From Opisthocomus hoazin (taxonomy: Eukaryota; Chordata; Aves; Opisthocomiformes; Opisthocomidae), in NCBI RefSeq assembly GCF_030867145.1, contig NC_134415.1:74801300-74865299 (forward strand): a stretch of 64,000 nucleotides of DNA. Reading direction: 5' to 3'. Positions 48,952 to 61,450 of this stretch are shown in pieces (the stretch's first letter is position 1; each line of letters begins with the position of its first letter). The notes beneath the pieces were generated by a model that made no database searches, was not told the origin of the DNA, and saw nothing but the letters and a program-made list of their open reading frames with translations. The translations under genes and the position numbers were made by a program.

Positions 48952-51900
48952 TACTCTTGCTTGCTAAACTGAACACATGCAAGTGGTAGGAATAATTCCA
49001 GAAGTTTATTCTGGGTAATTGAGCTTAGCAGCAGTGTAGATGACAAGCATCTATCTCTTATCATGGGCTTGAAAGCTTCCAGTTTAGTGGGAAGGGGGAC
49101 TTTAGACAAAAAGAAGATGCTTTTTAAGACTTTCTAGCAGTTAATAAAATAGCCTACTGCTTAGACTGAAAGTGTGTAGAAGTGATGTCTTCTGGCTGAT
49201 GTCATGTCTATCTTCATTTTGGTAGAAAATAGGCAGTAATTTGAATGCTTTAACCCTGTCTGCCTGTAGCATTCATTGATTTGGCTGGTAGGAGGCACAA
49301 CTGGAGTAAGCACTTCAGTTAGTTAATCAAAACAGATAAAAATAATTAATTCCCCATTTTGCATATGTTTCTTCCCAGTGGCTCATGGACCATGTGGATG
49401 GCAAGGCGTAATTCTTAACACATTTCCTAAATATTCTATCTTCTTTTCTGCTCACTTCTGGAAACAAGGACTTACTGAATTTGTAAGAAATCTCCAAATT
49501 TATAATGCAGCTATGGCATTTAATCCTTACTATTTGCTTTCAAAGATGATTCTGTCTACATCTCTGGGGGACTTACGGCCTTTGTTTCCATATGCTAAGG
49601 TGGAAATAGCATTCAACTTGAGGAATCATAATTTGAAAATCTTTGTAGATTTTCAGTAACTGAACCTTATTAAGCTTTCAAATGCAGCTGCTGCTTTGCT
49701 AATTCATGACTTTTTTGGATGTCTCCTCTGGGTTGCAAATTATTGCTGAGGTATGTAACTCGACACATTCATTGTACTCCCTTGTCTTCAAAAGTACGCT
49801 TGACTTGGGAAATGCTGATGTTTTATTTTATTTTTTTTTCCACAAATAGTGATGAATTTGTTTTCATATTCATTGAGCTATTACTTAGAAAAGGTACATT
49901 GTTGGTAAGATCCAGCTCTTTTAGTAGAACGACTTTGTTACGTTTTTCTGTCAGTGCTTTTTCTTGTAATCAAGTAAAAGGCAGTATTTGTTACAATATT
50001 TTTCTTTGCTTTCTGCAGTTCTTTCAACCATTTTCTTGTTCTCTGTTGTTATGCATTTGTATTGGTCTACTCTCCCAAATTTCCTTTATCAGCCCATGCT
50101 CACCAGCACCTTTAAAACCTGTATGGTTTTGTTGAAGATTTATTATTCAAGAGTTAATTATTTCCAATAACAGGAAGATTTCCACTAATATGTCTGCACT
50201 TTCATACTGGGTAGGAACTATAAGCACTTCACCTTTACCTTCCACAGGACTCTTCATTATTTTTTCCAAAACACTATTTACCTCCTTCAGAGTGTAGGAA
50301 TTAAACTTCTTAAGGCACTCCGTGGTATATCTAACAGATATCTGAACAACTTTATCCTTATATCGAAACACAAACCTAATTCAAACGAGGCAGCTTGAGA
50401 TGACTCTTATTGGTCTCCAAGTGCTCAAAGCTCATTGTTACAATACTTCGCTTTTTGTATTTATTTGAGTTAAAAATATGCAGTTATTAACTCCAAATGA
50501 AAATGATTGATAGATGGAGACCTTATGCTAAATGTAAGGATACTGTTGCATGTTCCACCAGCACAGTGCTGTTGTCTCTCTTTGGCTGCTATAGTGCTCA
50601 TGTGTCTGAAGCGCTGCTGAGCCTGGGAGCAAAGGTGGGGATGCAACAGACTGGTAGGATCACCTCTTCTGACTGCAGGCAGCAGTGACTTCAAATTACA
50701 TACAAAATGAAACAGCATTCTGAATTACACCCCCCCTTTCCTTCCCAATTCCCTAACTTTTTCTTTCTAGTTCCCTAAACACTGCTCCCCCTTACCTACC
50801 CCTCTTAAGAAAGCAATGAAGACCTGGGAATGAGGGACTCTGCATTCTGCAAGGTGTTGAAAATTGAGCTCCCATGACAGTGATGTGAATTACGCTTTTG
50901 AAGTAGTCTAAGTGTATTCAAGTTTACTTATCCATATTCAGCTCATTCTCCAAAGACAATTCTTTGTTCAAGACACCTAAGAAAGAGTATTTGATAATAA
51001 CTGAAAGCAATACCAGCCCTCAGCATAACATCATCCATACAGGGAAATGCCAATGTTGAAAACTTAAAACTCTGTGGTTCCTCTTCATTTCGTATAAAAA
51101 ATAAGAGGAAACTAATGGGTTCTGTGCTAGGACTTAAAACCTTTGTTCATGATTTTGTTTGAAAAATAAGAACTTCTCACTATAAGGTAAGTAAACCACT
51201 TTCCCAATGCCTTGTAGGTCAGAGCACTTCAGTGGTTCATTGCAAGCAAGTCTGACCATCAATTTAAGTAGACTGCACAGGCAGATAAACTGTCTCTTTC
51301 TCTGGGGACTGTCTGTGAACAGGCTGATTTTACACATTTGTTTGCTACATTCTTTTTTTCATTTCACGTGTTCTTTTGAGTAGTCAATATCCATTAGGCA
51401 ATTTGCTATCCACTATGACCAAAGGCAGAACTCATTCACACAGAGGTGTATTGTTCCCCTGACTGGTTGGATTGTCAATGTAAACTACTTACTTCAGTCT
51501 TAAATTAGTTCTCTTCAGTGATTACATGAGTTTCAGTTAGCCTCAAACACCTTTCATACAAACAAAAATTTACTTCCATACCACCCTTATGCAGGTATTT
51601 AAAAAGAGTATGTGTCAATTTGAAAAGCTCTTTTGAAATTGCAAACAGATCTTTTAACATTTTAACACATAAGCTATGCAGGAAGATGTGATACTGAGAC
51701 GTAAAAAGATTTGATTCAAAAGTTACACACAGTAAAAAGGGAGGAGAAATGGAGAAAGAAAAGAAATATTATGACCATCTAATCATTGATACAAAAATCC
51801 AAAAACTATACTGTAAGTTGACAACTAAGTGTGGAGTAGCAAAGCACAGAACAGTGCTGTTGTCAGTAAACCCTGTTAACCAGGCATTCACTATGAATAT

Positions 51901-53081
51901 TAAGAAATCTAAGTTGCATAGCTAAGAGAATATAAACCCATGCATAGCCAGGTAGGTCAGCTTCTGACTGTTCTGTTGCTGTGATTATGAACTAGTTCCT
52001 GGATAAGAAACCAAACTGTTGCTCTGTAATTAAAGAAAGAAGTTCCTAAACTGAGATGAGAAGTAGAACAAAGTATGTTTGCTGGAAACTCTGGCAACTA
52101 CTGGCTGCAGCTGCCAGGACTATCTCCATGGCAGATGCCTGAAAGCCTTAAAGCTCCTTCTTGGGGTTCTGGGCTGCCTAATGCAGAACTGAGATCTGTT
52201 CTCTGGCTTCCAGAATCCACGAGCTGCGTAACTCATGTTTTCTCATGCCTGAGATCTTCCAGTCCTGGAGTACCTGACTGAAAACACTGGAAACTGTGCG
52301 CTGCTGCAACCTCTTAGATGAGCAGGCAAAACAACAGTCAGGGGCTGAGGAATGCCAGCCTGTGTTCCTCTGGGAGCAGAGTGAAAACAGGATGTTTTCT
52401 CTTAGCATTTCTGTTTTGATAACATGCCATTTCCGACAAAAGAAGTATTTTGCTAGAAAACTCCTGACCAGTTCTGTGGTGAGTAGTCTTTTAACATGAG
52501 ACAAAAAAACCCCATAATCCCAAGCAAAAAGCCCTGAAAACAACCTAAAAAACTTGACATTTATGATAGGCCAGCATCTGAAAAAATATTGAAATTGAAG
52601 CTTTCATCACAACTTCTGTAATACAAATGCCACTTCTTTTACAGTATTTTTTGATGGCTCCAAAACAGTGAATATCCAGGTTTCACTATTAATGCTTTGC
52701 AACTGACGAATCTATCGCAAGATAACACTGTAAAAGGAAGAGATATGAGAGATATCCTTTTAAAAAGGCAGTATTTTCAGAAAGCTGCCACATCTGTGCT
52801 GTGGCATTAAAAATCTACTGTCAGATTGTGCAACAACTTGGTAGGAGTGATTTCATTTTTCAGCTTCTATTCTTTCTTGTCATTTTACTTTGTAGCTTTT
52901 TTATTGTACAGCATCCTGTACACTCAGACGAAGGGTGAGTGGACGTGGCCTTTTCTGCTACAGGAACACACATTCACATGTGACCACAGACACATCTAAC
53001 TCCTTTCCACCCCAAGGTAGCTCTTCCAACATAGATGCCTAACTGTTTTCTAATTGATTATAATTTGGAGGAGGAAAATCA

Positions 53082-53098
53082 AATAAATAAATAAATAC
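53082..53098. repeat. (AAAT)n microsatellite
   Basis: About four tandem AAAT/AATA units in a last-intron A-rich stretch. It is short and probably of no functional importance, but potentially length-polymorphic. Confidence 0.8.
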
Positions 53099-56000
53099 AT
53101 CTAAAGAAATGTGAAAAAGCAGCTTTTAAAATGCCACTTAGATGAAAGGCTTGCAGACAGTACAGCTGCATGGGAACAGAGCTGGTGAGAGTGAGTCCCG
53201 ATGTAAGAAATTTAGTAATCTAGAAAAGAAAGGGAAACATGCATGTAGGTTTCTGCACATTACCAATGGCATAAAGAATTGACTAGTAATATGATTAATC
53301 CTCATTATTATCAAAGGCTTAGAAGCCTTCACCAGGATAAAGGCCCTTTAAGATTAAATTCCATTCAAACAGAGAGTTTATGGGTCAAGCAGCTTGCATA
53401 TCCAATTTCATCAGGAAAATATCCTAAAATATATGACTGAGGAAGTAATAACGTAAAAAATAGCTGTTTAGCCTGCACTGCCTGCTCTACTAGAAACAAT
53501 GATGCACCACTGACATCACCACTGTCAAAGTTTAAAATACGTAGGTGTCAGTCCCCTAACAAGTGTAAGCAAAGCAAAGGATCTTACTGACTTCAGGTTA
53601 TACTTACAGATAAGTTTAAAAAAAAAGTGAAAGCATCATTTGAAGTATTTTCTCAGCTTGGCCAGATGACTGGGAGAAGTCTCTCAGGTGTTTATGGATG
53701 GCTGCCAAGTAAAAATCAAACTAATAAACAAACAATGTTCCCCCAAACCAAATCAATTCTACCTCTGCCCCCAAACCACAGACATCAAATCCTTTCTTCA
53801 CTAACAAAAAAAGGACTGTGTGAAGCATATGGAGTCATAATAAGGCATGGTCTTTATCTCCACAGTCATGAAACTGATTTTTTTTAAAGATTATTCCTTG
53901 AGTGGCAGACTTTCCTAATATAGGAAAAGGAACTGAAGCCCACCGAAGCCAACAGAAAAGCTCATACTGGCTTCAGTGATTTGGATCAGGATGGAAAAGT
54001 ACACGCTTTTAATGGAGGCTCCTAATTATTATCCTGTGTTTCCAGTAAGGGCCAAATTTTCAGCTCAGTGAAGTCTAGGTAAATCCCCAGTTCACGGGCA
54101 TCACTTCGGATCTGTGCTGGCCACAATGAAATTGGAATCTATTGCCCCCAACTTGTACCACTCTTCTCCATTATGTTAAAAACCACTCTTTTATGGCTTA
54201 TTTCTTGGTGTAACGGGAAGGCTGGCATCTGTTCCCTTCCATTGGAGGGAGTTAGTACTGAAAAGTCATTTTTAGAAGCATCAGTAAAGCATCAGAAACC
54301 AAGGTTTCAGCTACTATAATTTCAGATTTCTAGTGCTGAAAGGTTTATCCGTGTAGCCAAGTCCTTTGTCACAGATACTCTGCACAATTCTAAATCAAGA
54401 TATAGGACTTCCCTGATTTATTATGAAACATATGCATTTTCTTCATCTGGAAACTGCTACTATATCCAGAAATTCTTAATTTTTATAGCTACACCTTGGA
54501 TAAAATAATGAATAAGTTTGCCAAGGTAGAATATAATTGATTGTGCTTGGCTTGCTAGGTAATGATATAATATAGTGTGACTCGACCTGCTGGTGCAGAA
54601 CACAATCAGTATGCATGCTCTAGCTGGTGGAAAACATAAAATAAACTGCTTAGATTATTTAGTGAGAACCCAATTTGCTTAGAATGACTAAAAGACAACA
54701 TACGGCTTGCGAATGAAAAGTAAGAACTTTAAAAATTCACACAGAAATAAAGCTAAGGCTGAGACTAAAATGTGAGAAATAACACCTCCTAAGCTAAGAA
54801 ATAAATGAAGTTGCACAGAAGTTCCAACCCCGTACACCCAGTGAGCTGGCCCAGAATTTCCCAGCCCCGCTGGTGTCAGTGTATCCATGACAAAGACTGG
54901 CTATCGCGGCCTCTGACAGGGCAAGGACAGCCGTGATACTCAGAACATCAAATGCCTTCCACACTGTGCCTAGACATCCCTCTACACAGCATATCTCACA
55001 TTTGTATCACGTCCTCCTGTTTGGTTCCCAAGCTGTTTACCATCGTATAAACCTGTTACCAACCTGGTGAGTTTTAGAATTCTGATGATCTTTGTTTTTC
55101 AAAGCAGGAGATAATTTAATTGTGCTTAAGGTGAAATGAGAACAGATAGCTAGGAAAGATTTGACTTGAAAGAGTTGTGTCAAGTCAACATGCTGTATTT
55201 CTAGCTTCCACAGGCCTGGGAACTGTTCAATGCGCTACAAAGATATCTGCGTCTGGGGTAAGAAGATAAATGCAGCTGTTTATAAACTCACTGTCCCGCA
55301 TGCCATGATGTTGCATGTCTGTATTAGAAGAAAATAAAACACTAACAAATCACAACACTTCAAAAGCAATCTTCCCCTCAGTTTGGTTTCAGAGGCTCTA
55401 AAGCCCACTTAAACTCATTTCCCGCATTTTCCACGGATTTTCATAGATTTACTGCTATAGGTGCAATAAACCTGTCTGGTGATAAAAGTAGCAGCACAGG
55501 GAAAAAACCATAACTGTTTCTTGAAAGCCTCATAAAATGATATTCTTCAAGGGGCACTAAACCACTCAGTTGATCCTAATTCAGCATAAACCCATTTGCT
55601 TCCCAGTGACGTGGGGCTTCGCCCACTGGCCAATACAGCAATAAGCAGGAGATGTGTATCTCGACGGAGGTGTACAGCTGGACTGGGAATGAACAGCTTT
55701 TTAAAGCTAGAAAACAAGCAAGAGTACACAGTCTTAGGAGGGGAATTAATTTAAATCATTTAACGTTAACATATTAGACCACATTATTGAGTGCAAGTTG
55801 CACATTTCACAGTTCTACTTCCTCATGTAAAATGATACCTCATAGTAAACCAGAAAGAAAAGGAGCTGATCTGACTAAGGATAAAAACATGGCAGCTAAA
55901 GAAGTAATCAGGTAATTAAGTGGGCTTTAAAATCTACTCATTCTCTGAATATAGCCTCTCTTTTCAAATTTCCTGTGCAATGTTAAGTTTGAAGAGCATG

Positions 56001-56261
56001 ATAGGAGACACTGACAGCTCGGGAAGTTGATACTACATTTCAGGTAAAGGCCCTTCCACGAAGTCCTGACAAAGGTCTTCTCCTTATCAGCAATTCAGCT
56101 GGGAAGAACAAAGAAGAGACACACGCGAGTTACGTGGATTGCAGGATGAGTGCAAACCACAAAGGAAACATAGTGATGAAAAAACTAAAGACAGCCTTCC
56201 TACTTAGGGGGTAACATGTTTCCTGAAGAAATGGAGACATAAGAGCATTGCACCAGGTGCT

Positions 56262-56660
56262 GGAGGGACCCTGCCTGCTTCTCGAGTTGAAGGGACTATC
56301 TCAGGAAGGATGCAACCCAACTGGATCAGGTGCAGAGAAGGACAGAGAGGTGCTTGGGGAAACAGGTAAGGGTGTGGCTTGCTCTGACTGGTGAACTAGG
56401 GGCTGAGAGAGGATATGATTGCTCTCTGTTGATGTACTGATGGAGTAAAACACCAAGGAGACAGGGGCACTCCTCACGCTAAGGGATACTCTTGGCAGAA
56501 CAAGTGGATCAAAACCAGCCAAAAGTAAATTTATGCTGGAAATATGAAGGATTCTAACTGTTGGAGCAGTGATGTTCTGCAACAGAATCCCAAGGAGAGC
56601 AGTGGAGGTAAAAAACATGAACAGGCTGAAGCAAGAGTTTGATAAGAGTTTGTGAAAAAG
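56262..56660 (+). mobile_element. Degenerate old CR1-like fragment
   Basis: Ordered but weak CR1-type blocks in + orientation: GGGGCTGAGAGAGGATATGA ('ctgagagaggacatgat'), TGTTCTGCAACAGAATCCCA followed by AGGAGAGCAGTGGAGG ('gttctggaacagcctcccaaggggagcggtggggg') and GAAGCAAGAGTTTGATAAG ('caagacggagcttgataag'). This resembles the older sauropsid CR1 subfamilies. No intact frame and no octamer tail are visible. Confidence 0.55.
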
Positions 56661-58359
56661 ACTGCATGATACAGTTAATGGCAGAAGAATAGGATTTTCG
56701 AGCAGTTTTCTAATCGCATGAGCAAGGCGCAGAGAGGACCACCAGCTACTTCAGCAACGGAACTCAACTGGTTTATCAGGACAGATGATGAGACCTTGTG
56801 TTCAGCCCGAAAACCTGCCAGTTCTGAGCCTTCTCCTCCTGAGCCCGTTTTCAGTATGGGTCTTAAAGGGAGGCCAAGGTGCCACTGTCGGCGAGAGCTG
56901 ACATGCACATACAGTAGAAAGACAGAGAGTCAATGAGGTTTAAAATTCTGCCTTCCTGGCTCTGCCAGTGTACCCAACAATTAGACACTGGATAAAACTG
57001 AAACCTTCTATGTACTTTCTGCCTATCAAATGCCTGAAGTTTAAGTTTTGCGTTTGCAAAATTGCCTTTTTTGTCAGCTTTGAGCAATGCTGAGCACAAA
57101 GCTGTCCAACCTCTGCTGCCTTTAGAGTCTCTCCCTCTAACAGAGCTTGATTTTGTTAAAACACCACCACCACTATTTTCAGAAATTAATTTGTCTGTCT
57201 TTTGTTGTGTAACTTAGGCATTTTTCTTAGAAACAGTGGACTAACATTACTAAATATATTTTGCTATGGGTATCAAATAATATTAGTAACAGGGGATAAC
57301 AATTTTTAGGCAATATCTAATGTAAAACACTTGGGATTTGAAGTGTAGGGCAGAAAGAACCAGGAACCAAATCACCATACAACAGACCTGCGAAGTAGCA
57401 GACAACCTTTACGCTGTGTTCTCAATAAAATTTTTATTTATATTTGCTCTTCTTCTGTGAAAAATTCTTAAAGCCACAAAAACTACATAAAAGGCAATAA
57501 CGAAAACCAATTTTATGTTGGACTTTAAACCTTTGAACTTTCACTGTCTCGTTCAGATTCATTCAGGTACCATCGGTATCACAAAATGTGTTTGGGGTTG
57601 GTGAGCTACTCACTATTTTTAGGCTGTCATTTGCCTAACACTTCTCTGGGCTACCATTTTAGTTATCAAGTAACCTCCCTCTTATGAATAAACAACGGTA
57701 CAAAGCCTATGGCGCCCTGATGCCACTTTCATATGATGGACACTGGGGGGAATACTTGTGAATAGTGAAGTGCCATTCCTTGCAATTAGAGATCAAATGT
57801 GGTGCCTGTACAACACAGTGTTGTAAATATTAGATGACCTGAGAGGTAAAAGTTTGATTTCAACAGAAATCTGATGCACATTTTGTCATTTACAGTACCA
57901 GGCAAGCCATTGGTTCAGCTGACAAGAAAGGTGCAATTCATGGACAATTATAAGTAATAATTTGAATAAAATTCAGAATCAGCATGAATGAAACAATCTT
58001 GCTACCAGGCAAAAGATTTCTATGGGATTATTGGAAGAGAACTTCCCTGCATGCTGCCATGCTGGGTCTGGTCACAGAAGTTGCAAGTTACCTCTGATAA
58101 GTAAAATGAAATTAGTGACACAGTTGCTGATGCACAGGTACTCAAATCGTAAAACTTGTAACAATCAGACCAAATGAGTTGTCTTTAACAACTGACCATC
58201 ACAAAATAAAACTGGTTTTGGTGTGGGAAGCTGGAAGTACAAAATATAAACCTACGCCTTCACCACGTAGATCTAGCAAAGCTTTTGTTTCATTGTTCTG
58301 CACTGGTATTTCTTCAGGGTTACAGCTATTACTCAAATACATCTCTCATTTCCACGTAC

Positions 58360-58514
58360 CTTGTAGTGGAACAGGAATAATCCACAGAAGAGGCTGTACA
58401 GGTCAGCTGTGAGTAGGGAGAGATTGACGGCAGTAGCGCTGGTTTTCTTTATGACCACTGGCATAAAGCTGTAGAGGCCAAACATACAGGCACTAAAGCC
58501 GACGTACAACAAGC
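58360..58514 (-). CDS. SLC35F1: SLC35F1 penultimate coding exon
   Basis: A 155-nt exon encoding 51 residues plus two bases of a split Gly codon. The acceptor on the minus strand is TTTCTCTTCTGCAG (AG at 58515-58516) and the donor is AAG followed by GTACGT (GT at 58358-58359). The first segment, [20 protein letters not shown], is a hydrophobic helix with the family's F-S-x-x-M-F-G-x-Y-S pattern. A short loop [12 protein letters not shown] follows, then a second hydrophobic helix ([16 protein letters not shown]) ending HYK. The protein is near-identical to vertebrate SLC35F1 in this core. The incoming phase (one base needed) matches the G that ends the 63.8-kb exon, giving GGC, and the outgoing phase 0 matches the terminal exon. 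Confidence 0.96.
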
Positions 58515-58998
58515 CTGCAGAAGAGAAACAAGAAGCAAAGTGACCTTCCACGGTGTGCAGGAATGACTCGTGTTGAGAGAAAACAACGAAAGATGAAGAA
58601 TGCTTTTCAAAAACACATGGATTCAAATTATTAAAATGCATATATACATATATAAATACAGATGAAGAGCATCATTCTAAATATATATGACAACCAGTGA
58701 AAACCATACCTACACAGCAGTGGACACAAGGTCTGCTCTCTGTGGTCCCCATAATAGCAGTGCTGTTTTAAATTGGTGTCTTATACTACTAGCAAATACC
58801 TCACGTCCAACATAAATTTGGATAAAACTATGCATTTGGACACATGGAATCTAGTCTCTTAAGGAGCTGAGTGTCCGCACCACCGAGTTCAGCTGAGTTG
58901 GATGGAGCACACAATATATTCTGAGAACAGACCCAAAAAAGGAAATGTAAAAGTATTTACAGAGGAATTAATGAGCCAATGGATGAATGCATGAGGAG

Positions 58999-59170
58999 AG
59001 CACTCAAGTGACAGAGGTCCTAGTCCTATTTCGCCACCAAACCTGATAAATCACTGCACAGTTTTGTGGTTCTGTTCCTCTACCACTTTTTGTCTGCCTT
59101 CCTTAATAAAGCCTCCTGGAGCTGAGACTATTTCTTGCTACGTGTTTACAGAGTGCCTCACACAAATTAG
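58999..59170 (+). repeat. Old amniote SINE relic (MIR/CORE-SINE type)
   Basis: Collinear weak matches in + orientation: GTCCTAGTCCTATTTCGCCACC ('cctattctgccac'), GATAAATCACTGCACAG ('caagtcacttcacctctctg') and the well-kept 3' part TTTCTTGCTACGTGTTTACA, then GAGTGCCTCACACAA. The last corresponds to the 'ctatgtgtttgtacagcgcctagcacaa' end of a widespread sauropsid SINE. It lies in the intron between the 53-nt and 155-nt SLC35F1 exons. Confidence 0.6.
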
Positions 59171-61060
59171 ATTGTTAGACACTAATATAATAAAAATACA
59201 TTACAGTAAAAATCTAATTTCATTTAAAAACCTAAATAACTTACTGGTGAAGAATTCATTGCTTCAGTTATTACTTGATAAATCCCAAGGCAAATTAATC
59301 AATATGAAGTTAAAAAACCAGCAAACACTTCACTCATCTGCTCTAATGCAAATGATATTTCTTAGGCTGCCGTATGCTGCAGAATTCCCAGCTGATATGT
59401 GAACGAGCCTAAATTTAGACTCACGCCAGCTCTTCAGAGCATGTTGTTATTGATGAAAAGTTGCAGAAAATCTGACTGTCAAAGTACTGAAAGGAATTAG
59501 AAGTGGGGGAAAAAAGACCATATGATTTATATCTGCTTGTGGATCCACTTAGTTAAAATCTCTTTAGAAAAGTTATCTAAAAGAAAAAATCAGATGTGAT
59601 GTCTGAGTTTGAGATCTTTAGAAGCATCCGAACTGAAGTATACATTCATCTGAAAAAAATACAGCAGTCACAAAATGTCACTGTCTGTGTATCAATTGTT
59701 CTGGCATGATAAGGAATTTGAATTTATATTCGGAATATGGGTAATCATGCTAAGAACTGCTTTGAATAACAGGTAGTAAATTTTTAACATGTGCATTGTA
59801 TATGGATAGCAACGGAATCAGTCTTAGGCAGTGCCTGAAAGAGCTGCTTTATGCAAACTCTGCAACTTTTCTGTAGTAGTAAAATAATTGCATCAAATGG
59901 AGCGTAGTTTTGATCAATGAGAAACTGTTTGCATCCATGAGCATTAAGTCAGCTTTTCTTCCAGGCTTAAATCAAGAACAGGTCAGGTGCAACAGCCATT
60001 CTGGACCCGAAGTCAGTATTCTCAAAGTACAGTCTGAAAATCACCAGCTTGTCCACTGAGCCCCTGCTAGTCAGTCTGGATTTAACACGCATATTCAGGT
60101 GCTTTGCTGCGTTATGCTCTCAATTAACAGTATAATTTTATGGTACTGACTTGGTGTTTATATTCTTTGGCAGCCAGCTACATGCACTTCACAGGCTGCT
60201 CTTCCTGAGAGCATTTCAGTTCCCGTGAAAAATTGCTTAAACTGTAGCTGTCCTATCAGAGGTGAATATAAAGTGGCATTTCATTTACATTTTAAAAATA
60301 CGTGTAATGCCCACCAGCTGGATGGCATTCAGCGGTGACAATAAGCAAACTGGAAATAACACCATATGATTTTCAGATTTTCATGGGGTTTTTTTCTTCT
60401 TAGAGGGCAAATTTTCAGACTAAAAATTTATTTTAAGTCAAAGGTTTGGAGCCTCAGCTTCCTTGGGTACCCTTGCAGTGCTACTGGCAGCCTTGGGATC
60501 ACCACTAGTGCTGCAGTCCCAGTCGCTGGGACCTGAATCTAACCAGGCGCTGGGACACCGGCACCCATCTCCTGTAGCAGGCACTGGAAGGAAGCAATGG
60601 GGTTAGTTAGGAGGTGGTTTGGTAATGCTCTGCTGACCAGCTGGTCTGTGTTCAACCCTGAGAAGCGCATCATTCTTAACTGTCTGCCTTTGGACGTGCT
60701 CACATTGTCCTGAACTGCAAGGTTAATGAGCATGAAGGCAGCTGTGGGTGGGATTCGTTACACCTAACTGTACACATACTGAGGGCTGGTGGTCAATGAA
60801 GAGATTGGGAAATTTTAGGGTGCATTTTGCCCAACCTGTTTCAGACACCAGCTTTAGCACAGTATGATTTGTATCATGCCTGTTTATTCTTGCTGATGAT
60901 AAAGGGAGTCTATTTATCTAAATCAGATGTCCATACCTCAGGTATCTAAAGTTGGTGGAAGGAATCCCATATTGGCTGTCAGTGGTCACCCTGATGGGTG
61001 AGATCACCAGTTTTGTCTGGCTGGGTGTGAATGCCTCCTAAGTGTCAGAACTGGGCACTT

Positions 61061-61450
61061 CAGATCACAGGATCGTGGGGTGATTCAGGCTGGATGGGAT
61101 CTCAGAGGTCTCTAATTCAAACCCTGCTGAAACCAGGCTCAGCTGTGAGATTAGATGGAGTTGCTCAGGACTTTGCCCAGCCTGGTCTTGAAACCTCTGA
61201 GGATGGAGACTACACAACTTCTCTGGGCAACCTGCTCCAGTGCCTTTCTGTCCTTGGTATGAAGGCGATTTTCCTTTTATCCGGTCTGAATCTCTCGTTT
61301 CAGCTTCTGCCTGTTGTCTCTCATCCTCCTGCCATGAACTACTGTGAAGATCTCAGTTCTGTCCTTTTGATAACCTCCTCGAATCCTTCTCTTCTGCAGG
61401 GTGAACAAGCCCCAGTCCCTCAGTATTTCCCCACTTCTCTTAAGACTAGG
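61061..61450 (-). mobile_element. CR1 LINE, old 3' fragment
   Basis: Read on +, the sequence follows the reverse complement of CR1: ATCACAGGATCGTGGGG, GGATGGGATCTCAGAGGTCT, CAGCCTGGTCTTGAAACCTC, CTCTGGGCAACCTGCTCCAG, TGCCTGTTGTCTCTCATCC, GTGAACAAGCCCCAGTCCCT and CAGTATTTCC. The ORF2 frame on the minus strand is interrupted. More diverged than the copies at 24.4 and 48.4 kb. A + strand open frame of 163 codons across it (61031-61522) is an antisense artefact. Confidence 0.88.

Larger units (their letters stand above)
37139..58359 (-). other. SLC35F1: SLC35F1 last intron (about 21.2 kb, phase 0)
   Basis: This intron runs from the donor after the HYK codons (AAG followed by GTACGT on the minus strand) to the acceptor before the terminal exon. 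I find no further coding exon inside. It holds CR1 fragments in both orientations (41.1, 43.9-44.4, 46.8-48.0, 48.4-48.95, 56.3-56.7 kb), SINE relics at 37.4 and 40.6 kb and an (AAAT)n run at 53.08 kb. Stretches such as 49.0-53.0 kb and 53.1-56.2 kb show no repeat or gene that I can name. Confidence 0.85.
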